This document shows, piece by piece, positions 17,301 to 27,540 of a stretch of 64,000 nucleotides of DNA (position 1 is the stretch's first letter; each line of letters starts with the position of its first letter). The stretch is from Lacticaseibacillus hegangensis (GTDB taxonomy: Bacteria > Bacillota > Bacilli > Lactobacillales > Lactobacillaceae). The stretch spans positions 40,537-104,536 of the forward strand of contig NZ_RHOL01000005.1 in assembly GCF_003946465.1 (NCBI RefSeq), written 5' to 3'. The notes beneath the pieces are model-generated. The model did not search any database, had not been told where the DNA came from, and worked only from the letters and a program-made list of their open reading frames with translations. The position numbers and the translations under genes are program-made.

Positions 17301-19913
17301 ATGAATCCTGATAGTTTTACGCAAGCAGTCACGGAAGCCGTTGCCGCCGCGCAGCAAATCGCGCAGGTGCGGCACCATCAAGAAATCGATATTCCAGAAG
17401 TGATTAAAAGCATGGTCCAAAAGGGCGACCTCGGCGCTCAGCTGTATCAAGACGCCGGCATCGACCTAAATGGCCTGAACGCCACCATCGATCAGGCCAT
17501 CGACCAAGAGCCGGTGGTCGAAGGGGCCAGCAGTTACGGCCAGAACATGAGCCAGAACCTGTATCAGCTGTTCCAGGATGCCGACAAGGTCAAAACGAGC
17601 CTGGGCGACGAGTACATCGCGACCGAAGACGTGCTGCTGGCGCTGTTTGACCAGCCGTATAATGCCATCACCAAGTACCTGACCGATAACGGCCTGACGG
17701 AAAAAAAGTTCCGCAAGGTCGTCGACAAGGCCCGCGGCGGTCAGAAAGTCACCTCAAAGACGGCCGAAAACACCTACAAGGCCCTGGAAAAGTACGGCAC
17801 CGACCTGGTCAAAGAGGCCCGCTCCGGCAAAATGGATCCGATCATCGGCCGCGACGAGGAAATTCGCAACGTGATCCGCATCTTGTCGCGCAAAACCAAG
17901 AACAACCCAGTCCTGATTGGCGAACCCGGCGTCGGCAAAACGGCAATCGTTGAAGGCCTGGCGCAGCGCATCGTGCGCAACGACGTGCCGGATAACCTGA
18001 AGAACAAGACCATTATCTCGCTGGACATGGGCAGTCTGCTGGCCGGGGCCAAGTACCGCGGCGACTTTGAGGAACGCCTGAAGTCGGTTCTGAACGAGGT
18101 CAAGAAAAGCGAAGGCCAGATTCTACTGTTCATCGACGAGATTCACACCATCGTCGGCGCCGGCAAGACGGAAGGTTCAATGGATGCGGGCAACTTGCTC
18201 AAGCCGATGCTGGCGCGCGGCGAGCTGCACCTGATCGGCGCGACCACCCTGGACGAGTACCGCGAGAACATTGAAAAGGACAAGGCCCTGGAGCGCCGGT
18301 TCCAGCGGGTGCTGATCCAAGAGCCGTCAGTCGAGGACACCATTTCGATTCTGCGCGGGCTGAAGGAGCGCTTCGAGATTTTCCACGGCGTGCGCATTCA
18401 CGATTCGGCGCTGGTGGCCGCCGCGACGCTGTCGAATCGCTACATCACCGACCGCTACCTGCCTGACAAGGCCATCGACCTGATTGATGAGGCCAGTGCG
18501 GAGATCAACGTCGAAATGAATTCGCGGCCGACCGCGCTGGACATGGCCGAGCGCAAGCAGATGCAGCTGGAAATCGAGGAACAGGCCCTGAAGAAGGAAA
18601 CCGACCCCGCCAGCGAAAAGCGCCTGAAGCAGGCCGAACAGGAACTGGCGAACACCAAGGAGCAAACCGCCAAACTCAAGGCGCAGTGGGATGCCGAAAA
18701 GAAAGACATCAACCAGCTCAACGAGAAGAAGGAAGCCATCGATAAGGCCAAGCACGAGCTGGAAGACGCGCAAAGCCGCTACGACTTGGAAACCGCCGCC
18801 CGCTTGCAGCACGGCACCATTCCGCAACTTGAAAAAGAGCTCAAAGAGCTCGAGGCCACCGACCGGCCGGACGCCTGGCTGGTCCAGGAATCCGTCACCG
18901 AAAATGAAATCGCCGCGGTGATCTCGCGGCAAACCGGCATTCCGGTGGCCAAGCTGGTCGAAGGCGACCGGCAGAAGCTGCTGCACCTGCCTGAGCACTT
19001 GCACCAGCGGGTGATCGGCCAAGACGAGGCCGTCGACGCGGTATCTGACGCGGTGCTGCGGTCGCGGGCCGGTCTGCAGGATCCGTCGCGGCCGCTGGGC
19101 AGCTTTCTGTTCCTCGGGCCTACCGGGGTCGGGAAGACCGAGCTGGCCAAGTCGCTGGCGGACAACCTGTTTGATTCCGAAAAGCACATGGTCCGCATCG
19201 ACATGTCCGAGTACATGGATAAAATTTCCGTGTCCCGGCTGGTCGGGGCGGCCCCAGGCTATGTCGGCTACGAGGAAGGCGGCCAGCTGACCGAGGCCGT
19301 GCGGCGCAATCCGTACACCATCGTGCTGCTGGACGAGATTGAAAAGGCGCACCCGGATGTGTTCAACATTTTGCTGCAGGTGCTCGATGACGGGCGCCTG
19401 ACCGACAGCCAGGGCCGCACCGTCGACTTCAAGAACACCATCATCATCATGACCTCCAACCTGGGCTCCGAAGCGCTGCTGGACGGCGTGGAAGACGACG
19501 GCAAAATCACCCAGAATGCCAAGGACCAGGTCATGGCGCAGGTACGCAGTCACTTCAAGCCGGAGTTCCTGAACCGGATCGATGACATCATCATGTTCAA
19601 CCCGCTGCGGCTGGAAGACGTGGAAAAGATCGCGGTCAAAGATTTGAAGCAGCTGGGTGGCCGCTTGGCGGACCAGAACATCACGCTCGACGTGACGCCG
19701 GCGGCCGAAGAGTGGCTGGCCAACAAGGGCTACGAGCCGGCTTACGGCGCCCGGCCGCTGCAGCGATTGATCACCACGGCGGTCGAAACACCGCTGGCCA
19801 AGCAGCTGATCGGCGGCCAGATTCTGCCGGATTCCACGGTGACGATCGGCGTGAAGGATGGCGCTTTAGACTTTGCCAGCGAGGAAAATGCGCCAACGCC
19901 GGCGGAAGCATAA
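17301..19913 (+). CDS. clpB: ClpB disaggregase
   Basis: A hexameric AAA+ chaperone of 870 residues that pulls apart aggregated proteins with DnaK. The N domain is followed by the first nucleotide-binding domain with Walker A GEPGVGKT at about 207-214. A long coiled-coil middle domain (about 380-500, rich in Lys, Glu and Gln) comes next. The second AAA+ domain has [16 protein letters not shown] near 610 and [14 protein letters not shown]. The length and the middle domain separate it from ClpC and ClpE. The ATG at 17301 follows GAAGGAGGGG; the in-frame ATG at 17214 lies inside the operator and is rejected. Confidence 0.95.
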   Translation: MNPDSFTQAVTEAVAAAQQIAQVRHHQEIDIPEVIKSMVQKGDLGAQLYQDAGIDLNGLNATIDQAIDQEPVVEGASSYGQNMSQNLYQLFQDADKVKTSLGDEYIATEDVLLALFDQPYNAITKYLTDNGLTEKKFRKVVDKARGGQKVTSKTAENTYKALEKYGTDLVKEARSGKMDPIIGRDEEIRNVIRILSRKTKNNPVLIGEPGVGKTAIVEGLAQRIVRNDVPDNLKNKTIISLDMGSLLAGAKYRGDFEERLKSVLNEVKKSEGQILLFIDEIHTIVGAGKTEGSMDAGNLLKPMLARGELHLIGATTLDEYRENIEKDKALERRFQRVLIQEPSVEDTISILRGLKERFEIFHGVRIHDSALVAAATLSNRYITDRYLPDKAIDLIDEASAEINVEMNSRPTALDMAERKQMQLEIEEQALKKETDPASEKRLKQAEQELANTKEQTAKLKAQWDAEKKDINQLNEKKEAIDKAKHELEDAQSRYDLETAARLQHGTIPQLEKELKELEATDRPDAWLVQESVTENEIAAVISRQTGIPVAKLVEGDRQKLLHLPEHLHQRVIGQDEAVDAVSDAVLRSRAGLQDPSRPLGSFLFLGPTGVGKTELAKSLADNLFDSEKHMVRIDMSEYMDKISVSRLVGAAPGYVGYEEGGQLTEAVRRNPYTIVLLDEIEKAHPDVFNILLQVLDDGRLTDSQGRTVDFKNTIIIMTSNLGSEALLDGVEDDGKITQNAKDQVMAQVRSHFKPEFLNRIDDIIMFNPLRLEDVEKIAVKDLKQLGGRLADQNITLDVTPAAEEWLANKGYEPAYGARPLQRLITTAVETPLAKQLIGGQILPDSTVTIGVKDGALDFASEENAPTPAEA

Positions 19914-19931
19914 ATTTTACCTGTAAAGGTC

Positions 19932-20031
19932 TTGCCTTGACGCGCATATTTTAGTATGATTAGTCATGCTGTGATAGCAACAGGCTATCAATGCCGCTTG
20001 GCCTTGCAATTTTGGCCCGGTCCGGTATAGT
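19932..20031 (+). promoter_or_regulatory. two promoters before rpmF
   Basis: TTGCCT-17-TATGAT (19932-19960) and TTGCAA-16-TATAGT (20004-20031) precede rpmF. Between them GATAGC and GCTATC form a small hairpin. Only the pattern is visible. Confidence 0.5.
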
Positions 20032-20067
20032 AGTAAAGAAATCTAAAACAAAAGGGGTTTTCCGCTC

Positions 20068-20256
20068 ATGGCAGTTCCAGCACGCAGGACTTCAAAAACC
20101 AAAAAGCGTATGCGCCGCGGTCACATTAAGTTGAATGTGCCGAACTTGCAGTTCGACGCAGCGACCGGCGAATACCGTGTCTCTCATCACGTTTCACCTA
20201 AGGGCTTCTACAAGGGCGCTCAGGTGCTCAAAAAGGATACCGACGCTAAGGCGTAA
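20068..20256 (+). CDS. rpmF: 50S ribosomal protein L32
   Basis: A 62-residue basic protein beginning [19 protein letters not shown], the L32 signature. The four zinc-ligand cysteines found in some L32 paralogues are absent, so this is the zinc-independent (C-minus) form. RBS is AAAAGGGG, and two promoters lie upstream. It is monocistronic with its own terminator. Confidence 0.95.
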   Translation: MAVPARRTSKTKKRMRRGHIKLNVPNLQFDAATGEYRVSHHVSPKGFYKGAQVLKKDTDAKA

Positions 20257-20265
20257 TGGGCCTTT

Positions 20266-20297
20266 GCCGCAGACCAAATTGGTTTGCGGCTTTTTTT
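20266..20297 (+). terminator. rpmF terminator
   Basis: GCCGCAGACC pairs with GGTTTGCGGC around a short A/T loop and is followed by seven T. Confidence 0.9.
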
Positions 20298-20367
20298 ATG
20301 CTTGCCATCTAGTCTTAAAGACTAGCTCTCGTGTTATACTGGAAGCAGGAAATGAAGGAGGATCATC

Positions 20368-20919
20368 ATGGCTGAAGATGAAGAGTATTTTGCGTACCTG
20401 AAGTCACTGCAGCAGGTGCAGCTGCCGCGCTGGGCCGACCTGCCGCAGTTCGACTTGTACATGGACCAGGTGGTGCAGTATGTCAATGAGCTGCTTGCAC
20501 CGCTGGATCTGGGTGAGCTGACCGCGACCATGGTCAACAATTACGTCAAAAAAGGCGTGATCACCCCGCCGACCAAGAAGAAGTACAGCCGCGGCCAAGT
20601 CGCGAACATTTTGATCATCGCGATTTTAAAGTCCGTTTTTTCGCTGGACGAGATCGCCGCTGGCATCGACTACCAGCTGCAGGGCCGCGAAAAACAGCAG
20701 GCGTTTGACGCGTTCATCATGAACTTTGCCGGCGCCTTGCAGCAGGCCAATACCAACTTTGCCGGCGGCGTGCTGATCAACAAGGTGACCAAGGAAGATA
20801 CCATCAAGGTGCAAAGCGCGATGGTGTCGCTGGCCATCAACGCGGTGCTGCAGAAGATGCTCGTTTCCGCCATGGTGACCATGGTGATGCCCAAACCCAC
20901 CGGCAAGAAGGAGAAATAA
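20368..20919 (+). CDS. DUF1836 protein with MerR-like DNA-binding fold
   Basis: A 183-residue protein. The middle part (LTATMVNNYVKKGVITPPTKKKYSRGQVANILIIAILKSVFSL, given here only in part) resembles the helix-turn-helix and wing of MerR proteins and matches the DUF1836 family, common in Firmicutes and of unknown role. RBS is AAGGAGG. It is followed two bases later by the phosphatase gene, so both are probably cotranscribed. The C-terminal tail is Lys/Gly-rich. Confidence 0.8.
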   Translation: MAEDEEYFAYLKSLQQVQLPRWADLPQFDLYMDQVVQYVNELLAPLDLGELTATMVNNYVKKGVITPPTKKKYSRGQVANILIIAILKSVFSLDEIAAGIDYQLQGREKQQAFDAFIMNFAGALQQANTNFAGGVLINKVTKEDTIKVQSAMVSLAINAVLQKMLVSAMVTMVMPKPTGKKEK

Positions 20920-20921
20920 CC

Positions 20922-22472
20922 GTGAAGCTAACGATTCTGTCGACCAGTGACACTCACGGGTACATTGTCCCCACCAACTACGTGCGGCGCGACCAGGATC
21001 TGCCCTTTTCGCTGAGCAAGGCGAAAACCGTGATCGACCAGCTGCGCCACGCCGCGCCAGGGCCGGTGCTGACGATTGAAAACGGCGACTACCTGCAGGG
21101 GTCGCCGCTTTCGTATTACGCCGCCAGCATCAAGCAGGATCCGGCGCTGGAAACCGCAGCCTACAACCAGGTGGGCTATGACCTTGGTATCGTGGGCAAC
21201 CACGAGTTCAATTACGGGCGTGAGTACCTGAGCCGCGCCATCGCCACCTTGAACTATCCGGTGCTGTGCGCCAACATATTGGATCACGGCCAGTCGGCGT
21301 TCGGTCAGCCCTACCGGATTTTTGAAAAAGGCGGGGTGAAGGTCGCCGTGCTGGGTCTGACCACCAGCTACATTCCGCACTGGGAAGGGCAGGCACACAT
21401 TCACGACCTGACCTTCGCCAGTCCCGTTGACGTGGCGCGCCAGTGGCTGCCGCGGCTGCACGAGCTGGCGGATGTGGTCGTGATCGCCTACCACGGCGGG
21501 TTTGAGCGCGACCTGGAAACCGGGGAACCGACTGAGGCGCTGACCGGCGAAAATGTCGGCTATCAGCTGAGTCAGTTGAACGGCGTGGACGCCTTGGTCA
21601 CCGGCCATCAGCACCGCGAACTGGCCGGGCTGGTCAACGGCGTGCCGACCACGCAGCCCGGCTACCGCGGCGCCGACGTCGGGGTGATCACCCTGGAGCT
21701 GAGCCAGACGGCCAGCGGCTGGCAGGTCGCAGGGGCGGCCGCTAAGCTGGTCCCAACCGGGGCGGCGCCGGCCGATGCTGACGTGCTGGCGGCCGTTGCC
21801 CAGACGCAAAATGACACCGAGGAATGGCTGGATTCGCCGCTGGGCCGCGTGGAAGGCGACATGACCATCCGCGATCCGCAGGCGGCGCGGCTGGTGGAAA
21901 CGCCGTACATCGAGTTCATCAATCAGGTGCAAATGGCCGCGACCGGCACCGACATCGCCGGCACCGCCTTGTTCAACAATGAAGGCACCGGCTTTGGCGC
22001 GACCATCACCATGCGCGATGTGGTCACCAACTACATTTATCCCAACACGCTGGCGGTGCTGCGCTTGTCTGGCGCCGATATCAAGGCCGCGCTTGAGCAG
22101 TGCGCCGAGTTCTTCACGCTGCAAAATGGCAAGCTAGTCGTCACCGAGCGCTTCGCCAATCCCAAGCCGCAGTATTACAACTACGACATGTATCAGGGCC
22201 TCGACTACACGTTGGACATCACCCGGCCGGTGGGCGAGCGGGTGTCGCAGCTGACTTACCACGGCGTGCCGGTTGCGGCCGACCAGTTCTACGAGGTGAC
22301 CACCAATTCTTACCGTGCAGCAGGCGGCGGCAATTTTGCGATGTTCGACGCCAGCAAGATCGTGCGCGAGAACCAGAAGGACATGACCGAGCTGATCGCC
22401 GATTACCTGCAGGCGCATCCCGTCATCACTGCCAGTGCCGACCACAACTTTACGGTTTTGCCGAAAATGTGA
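20922..22472 (+). CDS. bifunctional metallophosphatase/5'-nucleotidase family protein
   Basis: A 516-residue two-domain phosphoesterase. The metallophosphoesterase motifs are all visible: SDTHG near the start, NGDYLQGSP, GNHEFNYG, AYHGGFE and TGHQHR. The 5'-nucleotidase C-terminal domain follows (about 310-480), with the nucleotide-site pattern NSYRAAGGGNF. No signal peptide is present, so it acts in the cytoplasm, like Bacillus YunD and unlike secreted UshA. Start is GTG with AAGGAG upstream. Substrates may be nucleotides or 2',3'-cyclic nucleotides. Confidence 0.88.
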   Translation: MKLTILSTSDTHGYIVPTNYVRRDQDLPFSLSKAKTVIDQLRHAAPGPVLTIENGDYLQGSPLSYYAASIKQDPALETAAYNQVGYDLGIVGNHEFNYGREYLSRAIATLNYPVLCANILDHGQSAFGQPYRIFEKGGVKVAVLGLTTSYIPHWEGQAHIHDLTFASPVDVARQWLPRLHELADVVVIAYHGGFERDLETGEPTEALTGENVGYQLSQLNGVDALVTGHQHRELAGLVNGVPTTQPGYRGADVGVITLELSQTASGWQVAGAAAKLVPTGAAPADADVLAAVAQTQNDTEEWLDSPLGRVEGDMTIRDPQAARLVETPYIEFINQVQMAATGTDIAGTALFNNEGTGFGATITMRDVVTNYIYPNTLAVLRLSGADIKAALEQCAEFFTLQNGKLVVTERFANPKPQYYNYDMYQGLDYTLDITRPVGERVSQLTYHGVPVAADQFYEVTTNSYRAAGGGNFAMFDASKIVRENQKDMTELIADYLQAHPVITASADHNFTVLPKM

Positions 22473-22488
22473 CACCTAGTCACATTTT
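22464..22488 (+). terminator. hairpin at the end of the phosphatase gene
   Basis: AAAATGTGAC and GTCACATTTT form a perfect 10-bp stem overlapping the stop codon. The T-run is short (TTTT), so termination strength is uncertain. Confidence 0.55.
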
Positions 22489-22555
22489 CGTTGCGTTTTT
22501 GACCGGAACGCGGTAATCTGGTGCACAGACTGAAACAAAGAAAGGTAATACATAC

Positions 22556-23407
22556 ATGAAAAAATTAGGATCACTTTTCGTTGGCCTGGCCGCCGTGCTC
22601 ACGCTCGCCGGTTGTGGCACGAAGCTGAGCACCAGCAAGACGACTTACAGTAATTCGGGGATGGTGGCGATCGTCAAGGGCGACGCCAGCGGCAAGTCTG
22701 TCAGCTATCAAGCGGACTCTGAATCCGGCAAGACCCCGGTGAACGACGGGAAATTCACCTTTACCATCCCGATGACCACCAAGCAGCAGAAGGTGACCGT
22801 CAAGGCTGGCGACGAAACCGTTCACGCGACCGTGAAGGCGGCCAAGTCCCTGGGCGACTACACGACGATCGCCAAGAAGTACAACCAGGCCATCATCGCG
22901 ACCGCGCTGCCGGCTGACATTCAAAAACAGCTTCAGACGACGGCCACTCAGAAGCAGCCGACCGCGCAGGAAATTGCGGCGCTGCCAGTGGCACAGCAGC
23001 AGCAGATTGTGGCCCAGCAAAAGGCCCTACAGGCGGCAATCAAAACTGCCACGGCCAAAACCAAGGATCAGCAGCTGCCGACCAGCGTTTCGGGGCTGAA
23101 ACAGGCCTTGAACGCGGCCGGTGGGAAACTGCGGGTCAACGTCCAAGACGGGCAGCTGATCTCCGCAACGCAGATCGCCCCAATCAAGGACATGAAGAAC
23201 AAGTCCAAGCAGGCTCAGTTCGGCCAGATGTTCGGCCTGCTTGCCAACGCGGTGGGTGCCGACGCCAAGAAGGTCGGCAAGGACTTCCAGAAGGCCTTGA
23301 AGGATCAGGACGGTTCCAACACCACAATCAAGACCATCAAGAGCAACGGCGTCAAGTTTGACGTCGGCGCCTCGGCCGATGATCTGTTCATTTACGTGAC
23401 CAAGTAA
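22556..23407 (+). CDS. lipoprotein, function unknown
   Basis: A 283-residue protein. The N-terminus MKKLGSLFVGLAAVLTLAGC is a lipoprotein signal with lipobox LAGC (Cys20), so the mature protein is anchored to the outer face of the membrane. The rest contains a beta-rich part (about 35-100) and a Gln/Ala/Lys-rich helical part (about 120-180). I see no binding or catalytic motif and do not recognise the family. A promoter-like pair TTGCGT-17-TAATCT (22491-22519) and RBS AAAGG precede it. Confidence 0.8.
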   Translation: MKKLGSLFVGLAAVLTLAGCGTKLSTSKTTYSNSGMVAIVKGDASGKSVSYQADSESGKTPVNDGKFTFTIPMTTKQQKVTVKAGDETVHATVKAAKSLGDYTTIAKKYNQAIIATALPADIQKQLQTTATQKQPTAQEIAALPVAQQQQIVAQQKALQAAIKTATAKTKDQQLPTSVSGLKQALNAAGGKLRVNVQDGQLISATQIAPIKDMKNKSKQAQFGQMFGLLANAVGADAKKVGKDFQKALKDQDGSNTTIKTIKSNGVKFDVGASADDLFIYVTK

Positions 23408-23442
23408 GTTGCCTAGAGTGGCCTAGTAAAGGAGGCACGGCA

Positions 23443-23751
23443 ATGGCGGATGACGAGGAAGAATGCGACCGCACGGTGAGAATCGCGTTTTTTCCGCTTG
23501 ATCCGAAAGTTTCCGGCGAGCAGCTGGAAGCCTCGGTGGCGGACTGGTTCGCCGGTGATGGGGCGTTCGGCGCGCGCTGGTTCAAATTCGATTTTGAACG
23601 CATCGAGCCCCCGACTGCGCAGCAGCCCGCGCGCGTCATCGGCGTCTTGCACTTTCCGGACATCGGGGATGACGACGAGGCGCTGTATTATTGCTGCCGC
23701 GACCTGAACGCCGATTACACGGTGCTGCCGTACTTGCCAGATGAAGATTGA
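23443..23751 (+). CDS. small acidic protein, unknown
   Basis: A 102-residue very acidic protein (MADDEEECDRT at the start, PDIGDDDEA and LPDED near the end). It has no signal or membrane helix. AAAGGAGG is spaced well before the ATG, and a terminator follows five bases after the stop. Codon use is like its neighbours. I do not recognise a family. The gene is convergent with the DUF2929 gene. Confidence 0.65.
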   Translation: MADDEEECDRTVRIAFFPLDPKVSGEQLEASVADWFAGDGAFGARWFKFDFERIEPPTAQQPARVIGVLHFPDIGDDDEALYYCCRDLNADYTVLPYLPDED

Positions 23752-23755
23752 TGAG

Positions 23756-23781
23756 AAGCGTCGCTGGTCGGCGCTTTTTTT
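23756..23781 (+). terminator. terminator behind the acidic protein gene
   Basis: AAGCG-T-CG pairs with CG-G-CGCTT around CTGGT and is followed by a run of seven T. Confidence 0.75.
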
Positions 23782-23804
23782 ATGCAATTTTTTGCGACCG
23801 GCAC

Positions 23805-23831
23805 GAAAAAACCCCACCGCAAGCGGCAGGG
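23805..23831 (-). terminator. terminator of the DUF2929 gene
   Basis: On the minus strand CCC-n2-CCGC pairs with GCGG-n2-GGG and is followed by six T. Confidence 0.7.
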
Positions 23832-23843
23832 CAGTTTCAGAAA

Positions 23844-24041
23844 TTAATTGGTTTTCTTTTCATCAGTCGTCGGATCGAAGTGTTTCATGATCGGCGGGAG
23901 GACGAAGAGGATGATCGTGAAGATCACAGAGACGATGGTCGAAAGCTTAGGGTCGTAAGTGCCGCCCGTCAGCGCGCTGGCCAGAAAGCCGACGACTTGA
24001 CCGAGGATGACGCCCCAGACTAGAGTTGCGATATAGCGCAT
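23844..24041 (-). CDS. DUF2929 small membrane protein (YjzD-like)
   Basis: A 65-residue protein with two membrane helices (TLVWGVILGQVVGFLASALT and TIVSVIFTIILFVLPPIM) and a short charged tail (FDPTTDEKKTN). This matches the DUF2929 family of Firmicutes. Its function is unknown. An A/G-rich RBS (AGAGGGAT) precedes the ATG. It lies divergent to dnaE, as often seen in lactobacilli. Confidence 0.75.
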   Translation of the reverse strand: MRYIATLVWGVILGQVVGFLASALTGGTYDPKLSTIVSVIFTIILFVLPPIMKHFDPTTDEKKTN

Positions 24042-24140
24042 GGTATCCCTCTTTTCTGAAATTCATCTTATCACGCCGGGGGCAAAATGCAACCGGGAAG
24101 TGCACGCCGGTTCGGGTATAATGGAAAGCGAGGTGAAACG

Positions 24141-27100
24141 ATGTTTACCCATATTCAAGTCAAAAGCAGCTATTCACTGCTGCAAAGCCCGCTTACGCTG
24201 GAACAGATCATCGGCGCGGCCAAGGAGCGGGGCTTTTCTGCCATCGGGCTCAGCGATGTCAACGTGGTCTACGGGATCGTTGATTTTTATTCGCAGGCCC
24301 AAAAGGCAGGAATCAAACCGCTGCTGGGAATGACGGTCCAGCTGCCCGACTGCGAGTTTCTGGTCGTGGCCGAGACTACGGCCGGCTATCACCAGCTGCT
24401 GCGGCTGTCCAGTGCAATCATGATGCCCCAGGCTCAGCCGACGCTTGAAACGCTGCCTGACCTGACCGGCCTGGCCGTGATCGTAACGGGGGCTTATTTG
24501 CTGAGCCCAGCTTTCAAAGACCGCAAACAGCCGGCCGAGGACTACTTTAAGGCGCTGGCCGCCAAGCAGCCGGCCAGCCTTTATTTGGGTGTCACCGCCC
24601 AGGAGCTCGGCACGACCCTGCCGCAGTTCGCTGCGGCCAATGCCTTGCCGCTGCTGGCGCTGAGTGATGTCAGCTACCTGAATCCCACCGACGCCTTCAC
24701 GCAAAAGGTGATGGGGGCGATCAAGGATGGCGCCCAGCTCAACTTTCGCGACCCCACACTGATGGACGCCGGGCCTCACTGGTTGACCCAGGCGGATGCC
24801 GCGGCCGCGCCGTTTGAGCAGGCCGGCCAGACTCAGGCGCTGGATAATCTGCAGGCGCTGGTGGACCGCTGCGCAGTCACCATCGAGTTCAAACAGCCGC
24901 AGCTCCCTCATTTTCCCACCCCGAATGATGTGCCGGCCAAGGACTATCTCCACACGCTGGCGAGCCAGGGCCTGGCCAAGCGCTTTAACGGGCAGACTGT
25001 GCCCAAGGCTTACCAAGACCGGCTGACCTACGAGCTGAAAGTGATCAACGAAATGGGGTTTGCCGATTACTTCCTGGTCGTCTGGGATGTCATGAACCAC
25101 GCCCATGAGGTCGGGATCATGATGGGGCCTGGGCGCGGGTCGGCCGCCGGGTCGCTGGTCGCGTACGCCTTGGCCATCACCGAAGTTGATCCGCTGAAGT
25201 ACAATCTGCTGTTTGAACGGTTCCTGAATCCGGCGCGCCAGCAGATGCCCGATATCGACATCGACATTCCCGACGACCGGCGCCAGGAGCTGATTGCCTA
25301 TGTCCACGAGTTTTACGGGCAGGAACATATGGCCCAGATCATCACCTTTGGCACGTTTGGCGCTAAGCAGGCGATCCGCGACGTGGCGCGCGTGTTTGGC
25401 CTGTCCCAGTTCGACAGCGACAAGTGGAGCAAGGCCATTCCGGCGATGTTTAAAATCAATCTGACGACGGCCTACAAGGACTCGCTGCCGCTGCGCAACC
25501 TGATTTCCGACTCGGACCAAAACCGGGCCTTGTACCAAACAGCGCTGGCGCTGGAAGGTCTGCCGCGGCACTACTCGACCCACGCGGCCGGCATTGTGCT
25601 CGCTCAGGAGCCGTTGACCGACACGGTCGCGGTGCAAGACGGCGGGGATGGTATTGCGCAGACGCAAGTCACCATGACCAACGTCGAGCGCCTGGGTCTG
25701 CTGAAAATCGATTTTCTGGGGCTGCGCAACCTCAGCATTTTAGCCCGCGCGACCCAGGCAATCACGTACCAAACCAAGAAACCCTTTGATCCCAAGGCCA
25801 TTCCGCTGGACGACGCGGCGACTTTGAAGCTGTTTGCGCGCGGTGACACCAACGGCGTGTTCCAGTTTGAATCCGCCGGCATTCGCTCGGTCCTGCGGCG
25901 CCTGCAGCCCACGGCGTTTGAAGACGTCGTGGCGACCAACGCGCTGTACCGGCCGGGGCCAATGGAGCAGATTGATACCTTCATCAAGCGCAAGCACGGC
26001 CAGGAGCCGATCACGTACCCCGCGGATGCCCTTAAGCCCATTCTTGAGCCGACATACGGTGTGCTGGTCTACCAGGAGCAGGTCATGCAGGTGGCCAGCA
26101 CCATGGGCGGATTTTCGCTGGGCGAAGCGGATTTGCTGCGGCGCGCGATGAGTAAGAAAAAGGCCGCAGTGCTGGCCGCCGAGCAGACTAAGTTCATCGC
26201 CGGCGCCAAGGCCAAGGGGTTTGACCAGCAGACGGCCGAAACGGTCTACGACTACATCGATCACTTTGCCAACTACGGGTTCAACCGCAGTCATGCGGTG
26301 GCGTACTCGATGATCGCGTTTTGGCTGGCCTATATTAAGGTGCATTACCCGACCGCGTTTTTTGCGGCGCTGATGAACGGCAGCCTGAACAACGCCGCCA
26401 AGTTGCGTCAGTATGTCCAGGAGCTGAAGAGTCGTAAAATTAAGGTGCTGGGGCCGGACATTAACCGCTCCGGGCTGGTGTTCCGAATTGAAGGCCAGGC
26501 GCTGCGGTTTGGGCTGCTGTCGATTAAGGGGCTGCGGCGCGATTTTGCCGACGCGCTGCTTTCGGCGCGCCAAAACGGGCCCTTCAAGTCGCTGCAGGAC
26601 GTCTTGCAGCGCATCGACAGCAAGTGGCTCAAGCCTGAGAACTTCACCGCGATGGTCCAGGCGGGCGCGTTCGACCAGTTCGATGACAACCGCGCTCAGG
26701 TGCAGGCCAACTTAAGCGAGCTGATCGAGACGGTCAAGCTGGCCGGCAATGACGTGACCTTGTTTGCGGCGTTTCAGCCGAAAACCATCCAGGTGCCGCG
26801 GCTGAGTGCGACCGCGCAGCTTGACCAAGAAGCGGCGGTGCTTGGGGTCTACCTCTCTGGCCACCCAGTGGATCGCTACGTCGAGGCACTCAGCCCGTTC
26901 ATGCCGCTGGTGTCCTCGGCGGAGCTTGAGGGTCAGACCCAGGTCACGGTGGTGCTGGTGATTCGCCGCATCAAGCGCATTCGCACCAAAAAAGGCCAGG
27001 AGATGGCGTTTTTGGACGGCCAAGACGGGGCCGGCCAGCTGAGCGTGACGGTTTTCCCCAAGCTGTATCCGGCAATTGCCGAGTACCATGAGGACCAGGT

Positions 27101-27443
27101 GATCGTGGTGCAGGGCAAGGTCGAAGAGCGCGACGGCCTGCAGCTGATTGCCAACCGCATTGAGCTGGGGGACGAAGCGCTGGCCAAGCTGCCGCAAAGC
27201 AAGCTCTTCATCCGCTTGGCCGACCCAGACGACAAGGCCGGTCAAAAGGCCTTGATGCAAACGCTGGCCAAACACCGCGGTGGGACCCCGGTGATCATGG
27301 TCAACGGCAAGACCCGTGAAAGCATCATTTTGAATCAGCGCTATTGGGTCGATGACAGCGATGAAACCGTCACCATTTTAGGCGGGCTGGTAGGCGAGCA
27401 AAACGTTGTGCGCCAGCGGCTTGGCGGCACTGATGAAAAATGA
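24141..27443 (+). CDS. dnaE: DNA polymerase III subunit alpha
   Basis: The non-PolC replicative polymerase of Firmicutes, 1100 residues, thought to extend primers before PolC takes over. The N-terminal PHP domain (THIQVKSSYSLLQSPLTL) is followed by the polymerase core with the catalytic Asp motif PDIDIDIPDDRR near residue 370. The fingers region has GPGRGSAAGSLVAYAL and NFGYNRSHAVAYS-like NYGFNRSHAVAYS. C-terminal HhH and OB-fold domains complete it. It lacks the exonuclease insertion of PolC. The ATG at 24141 has GAGGTGA upstream; an earlier in-frame ATG lacks a site. Confidence 0.96.
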   Translation: MFTHIQVKSSYSLLQSPLTLEQIIGAAKERGFSAIGLSDVNVVYGIVDFYSQAQKAGIKPLLGMTVQLPDCEFLVVAETTAGYHQLLRLSSAIMMPQAQPTLETLPDLTGLAVIVTGAYLLSPAFKDRKQPAEDYFKALAAKQPASLYLGVTAQELGTTLPQFAAANALPLLALSDVSYLNPTDAFTQKVMGAIKDGAQLNFRDPTLMDAGPHWLTQADAAAAPFEQAGQTQALDNLQALVDRCAVTIEFKQPQLPHFPTPNDVPAKDYLHTLASQGLAKRFNGQTVPKAYQDRLTYELKVINEMGFADYFLVVWDVMNHAHEVGIMMGPGRGSAAGSLVAYALAITEVDPLKYNLLFERFLNPARQQMPDIDIDIPDDRRQELIAYVHEFYGQEHMAQIITFGTFGAKQAIRDVARVFGLSQFDSDKWSKAIPAMFKINLTTAYKDSLPLRNLISDSDQNRALYQTALALEGLPRHYSTHAAGIVLAQEPLTDTVAVQDGGDGIAQTQVTMTNVERLGLLKIDFLGLRNLSILARATQAITYQTKKPFDPKAIPLDDAATLKLFARGDTNGVFQFESAGIRSVLRRLQPTAFEDVVATNALYRPGPMEQIDTFIKRKHGQEPITYPADALKPILEPTYGVLVYQEQVMQVASTMGGFSLGEADLLRRAMSKKKAAVLAAEQTKFIAGAKAKGFDQQTAETVYDYIDHFANYGFNRSHAVAYSMIAFWLAYIKVHYPTAFFAALMNGSLNNAAKLRQYVQELKSRKIKVLGPDINRSGLVFRIEGQALRFGLLSIKGLRRDFADALLSARQNGPFKSLQDVLQRIDSKWLKPENFTAMVQAGAFDQFDDNRAQVQANLSELIETVKLAGNDVTLFAAFQPKTIQVPRLSATAQLDQEAAVLGVYLSGHPVDRYVEALSPFMPLVSSAELEGQTQVTVVLVIRRIKRIRTKKGQEMAFLDGQDGAGQLSVTVFPKLYPAIAEYHEDQVIVVQGKVEERDGLQLIANRIELGDEALAKLPQSKLFIRLADPDDKAGQKALMQTLAKHRGGTPVIMVNGKTRESIILNQRYWVDDSDETVTILGGLVGEQNVVRQRLGGTDEK

Positions 27444-27540
27444 GAAAATTCTGCGGCTTCAGGCGACAACTTTTCTGAAAAGTGATATGCTTAACGAGTG
27501 TTAGGGGCGTGCCCCGAAAGAAAAATCATGAGGTGAAATG

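Noticed and set aside
24174..25667. Minus-strand open frame of 497 codons within dnaE
   Set aside because: It lies entirely inside the polymerase gene, antisense, with no ribosome-binding site.
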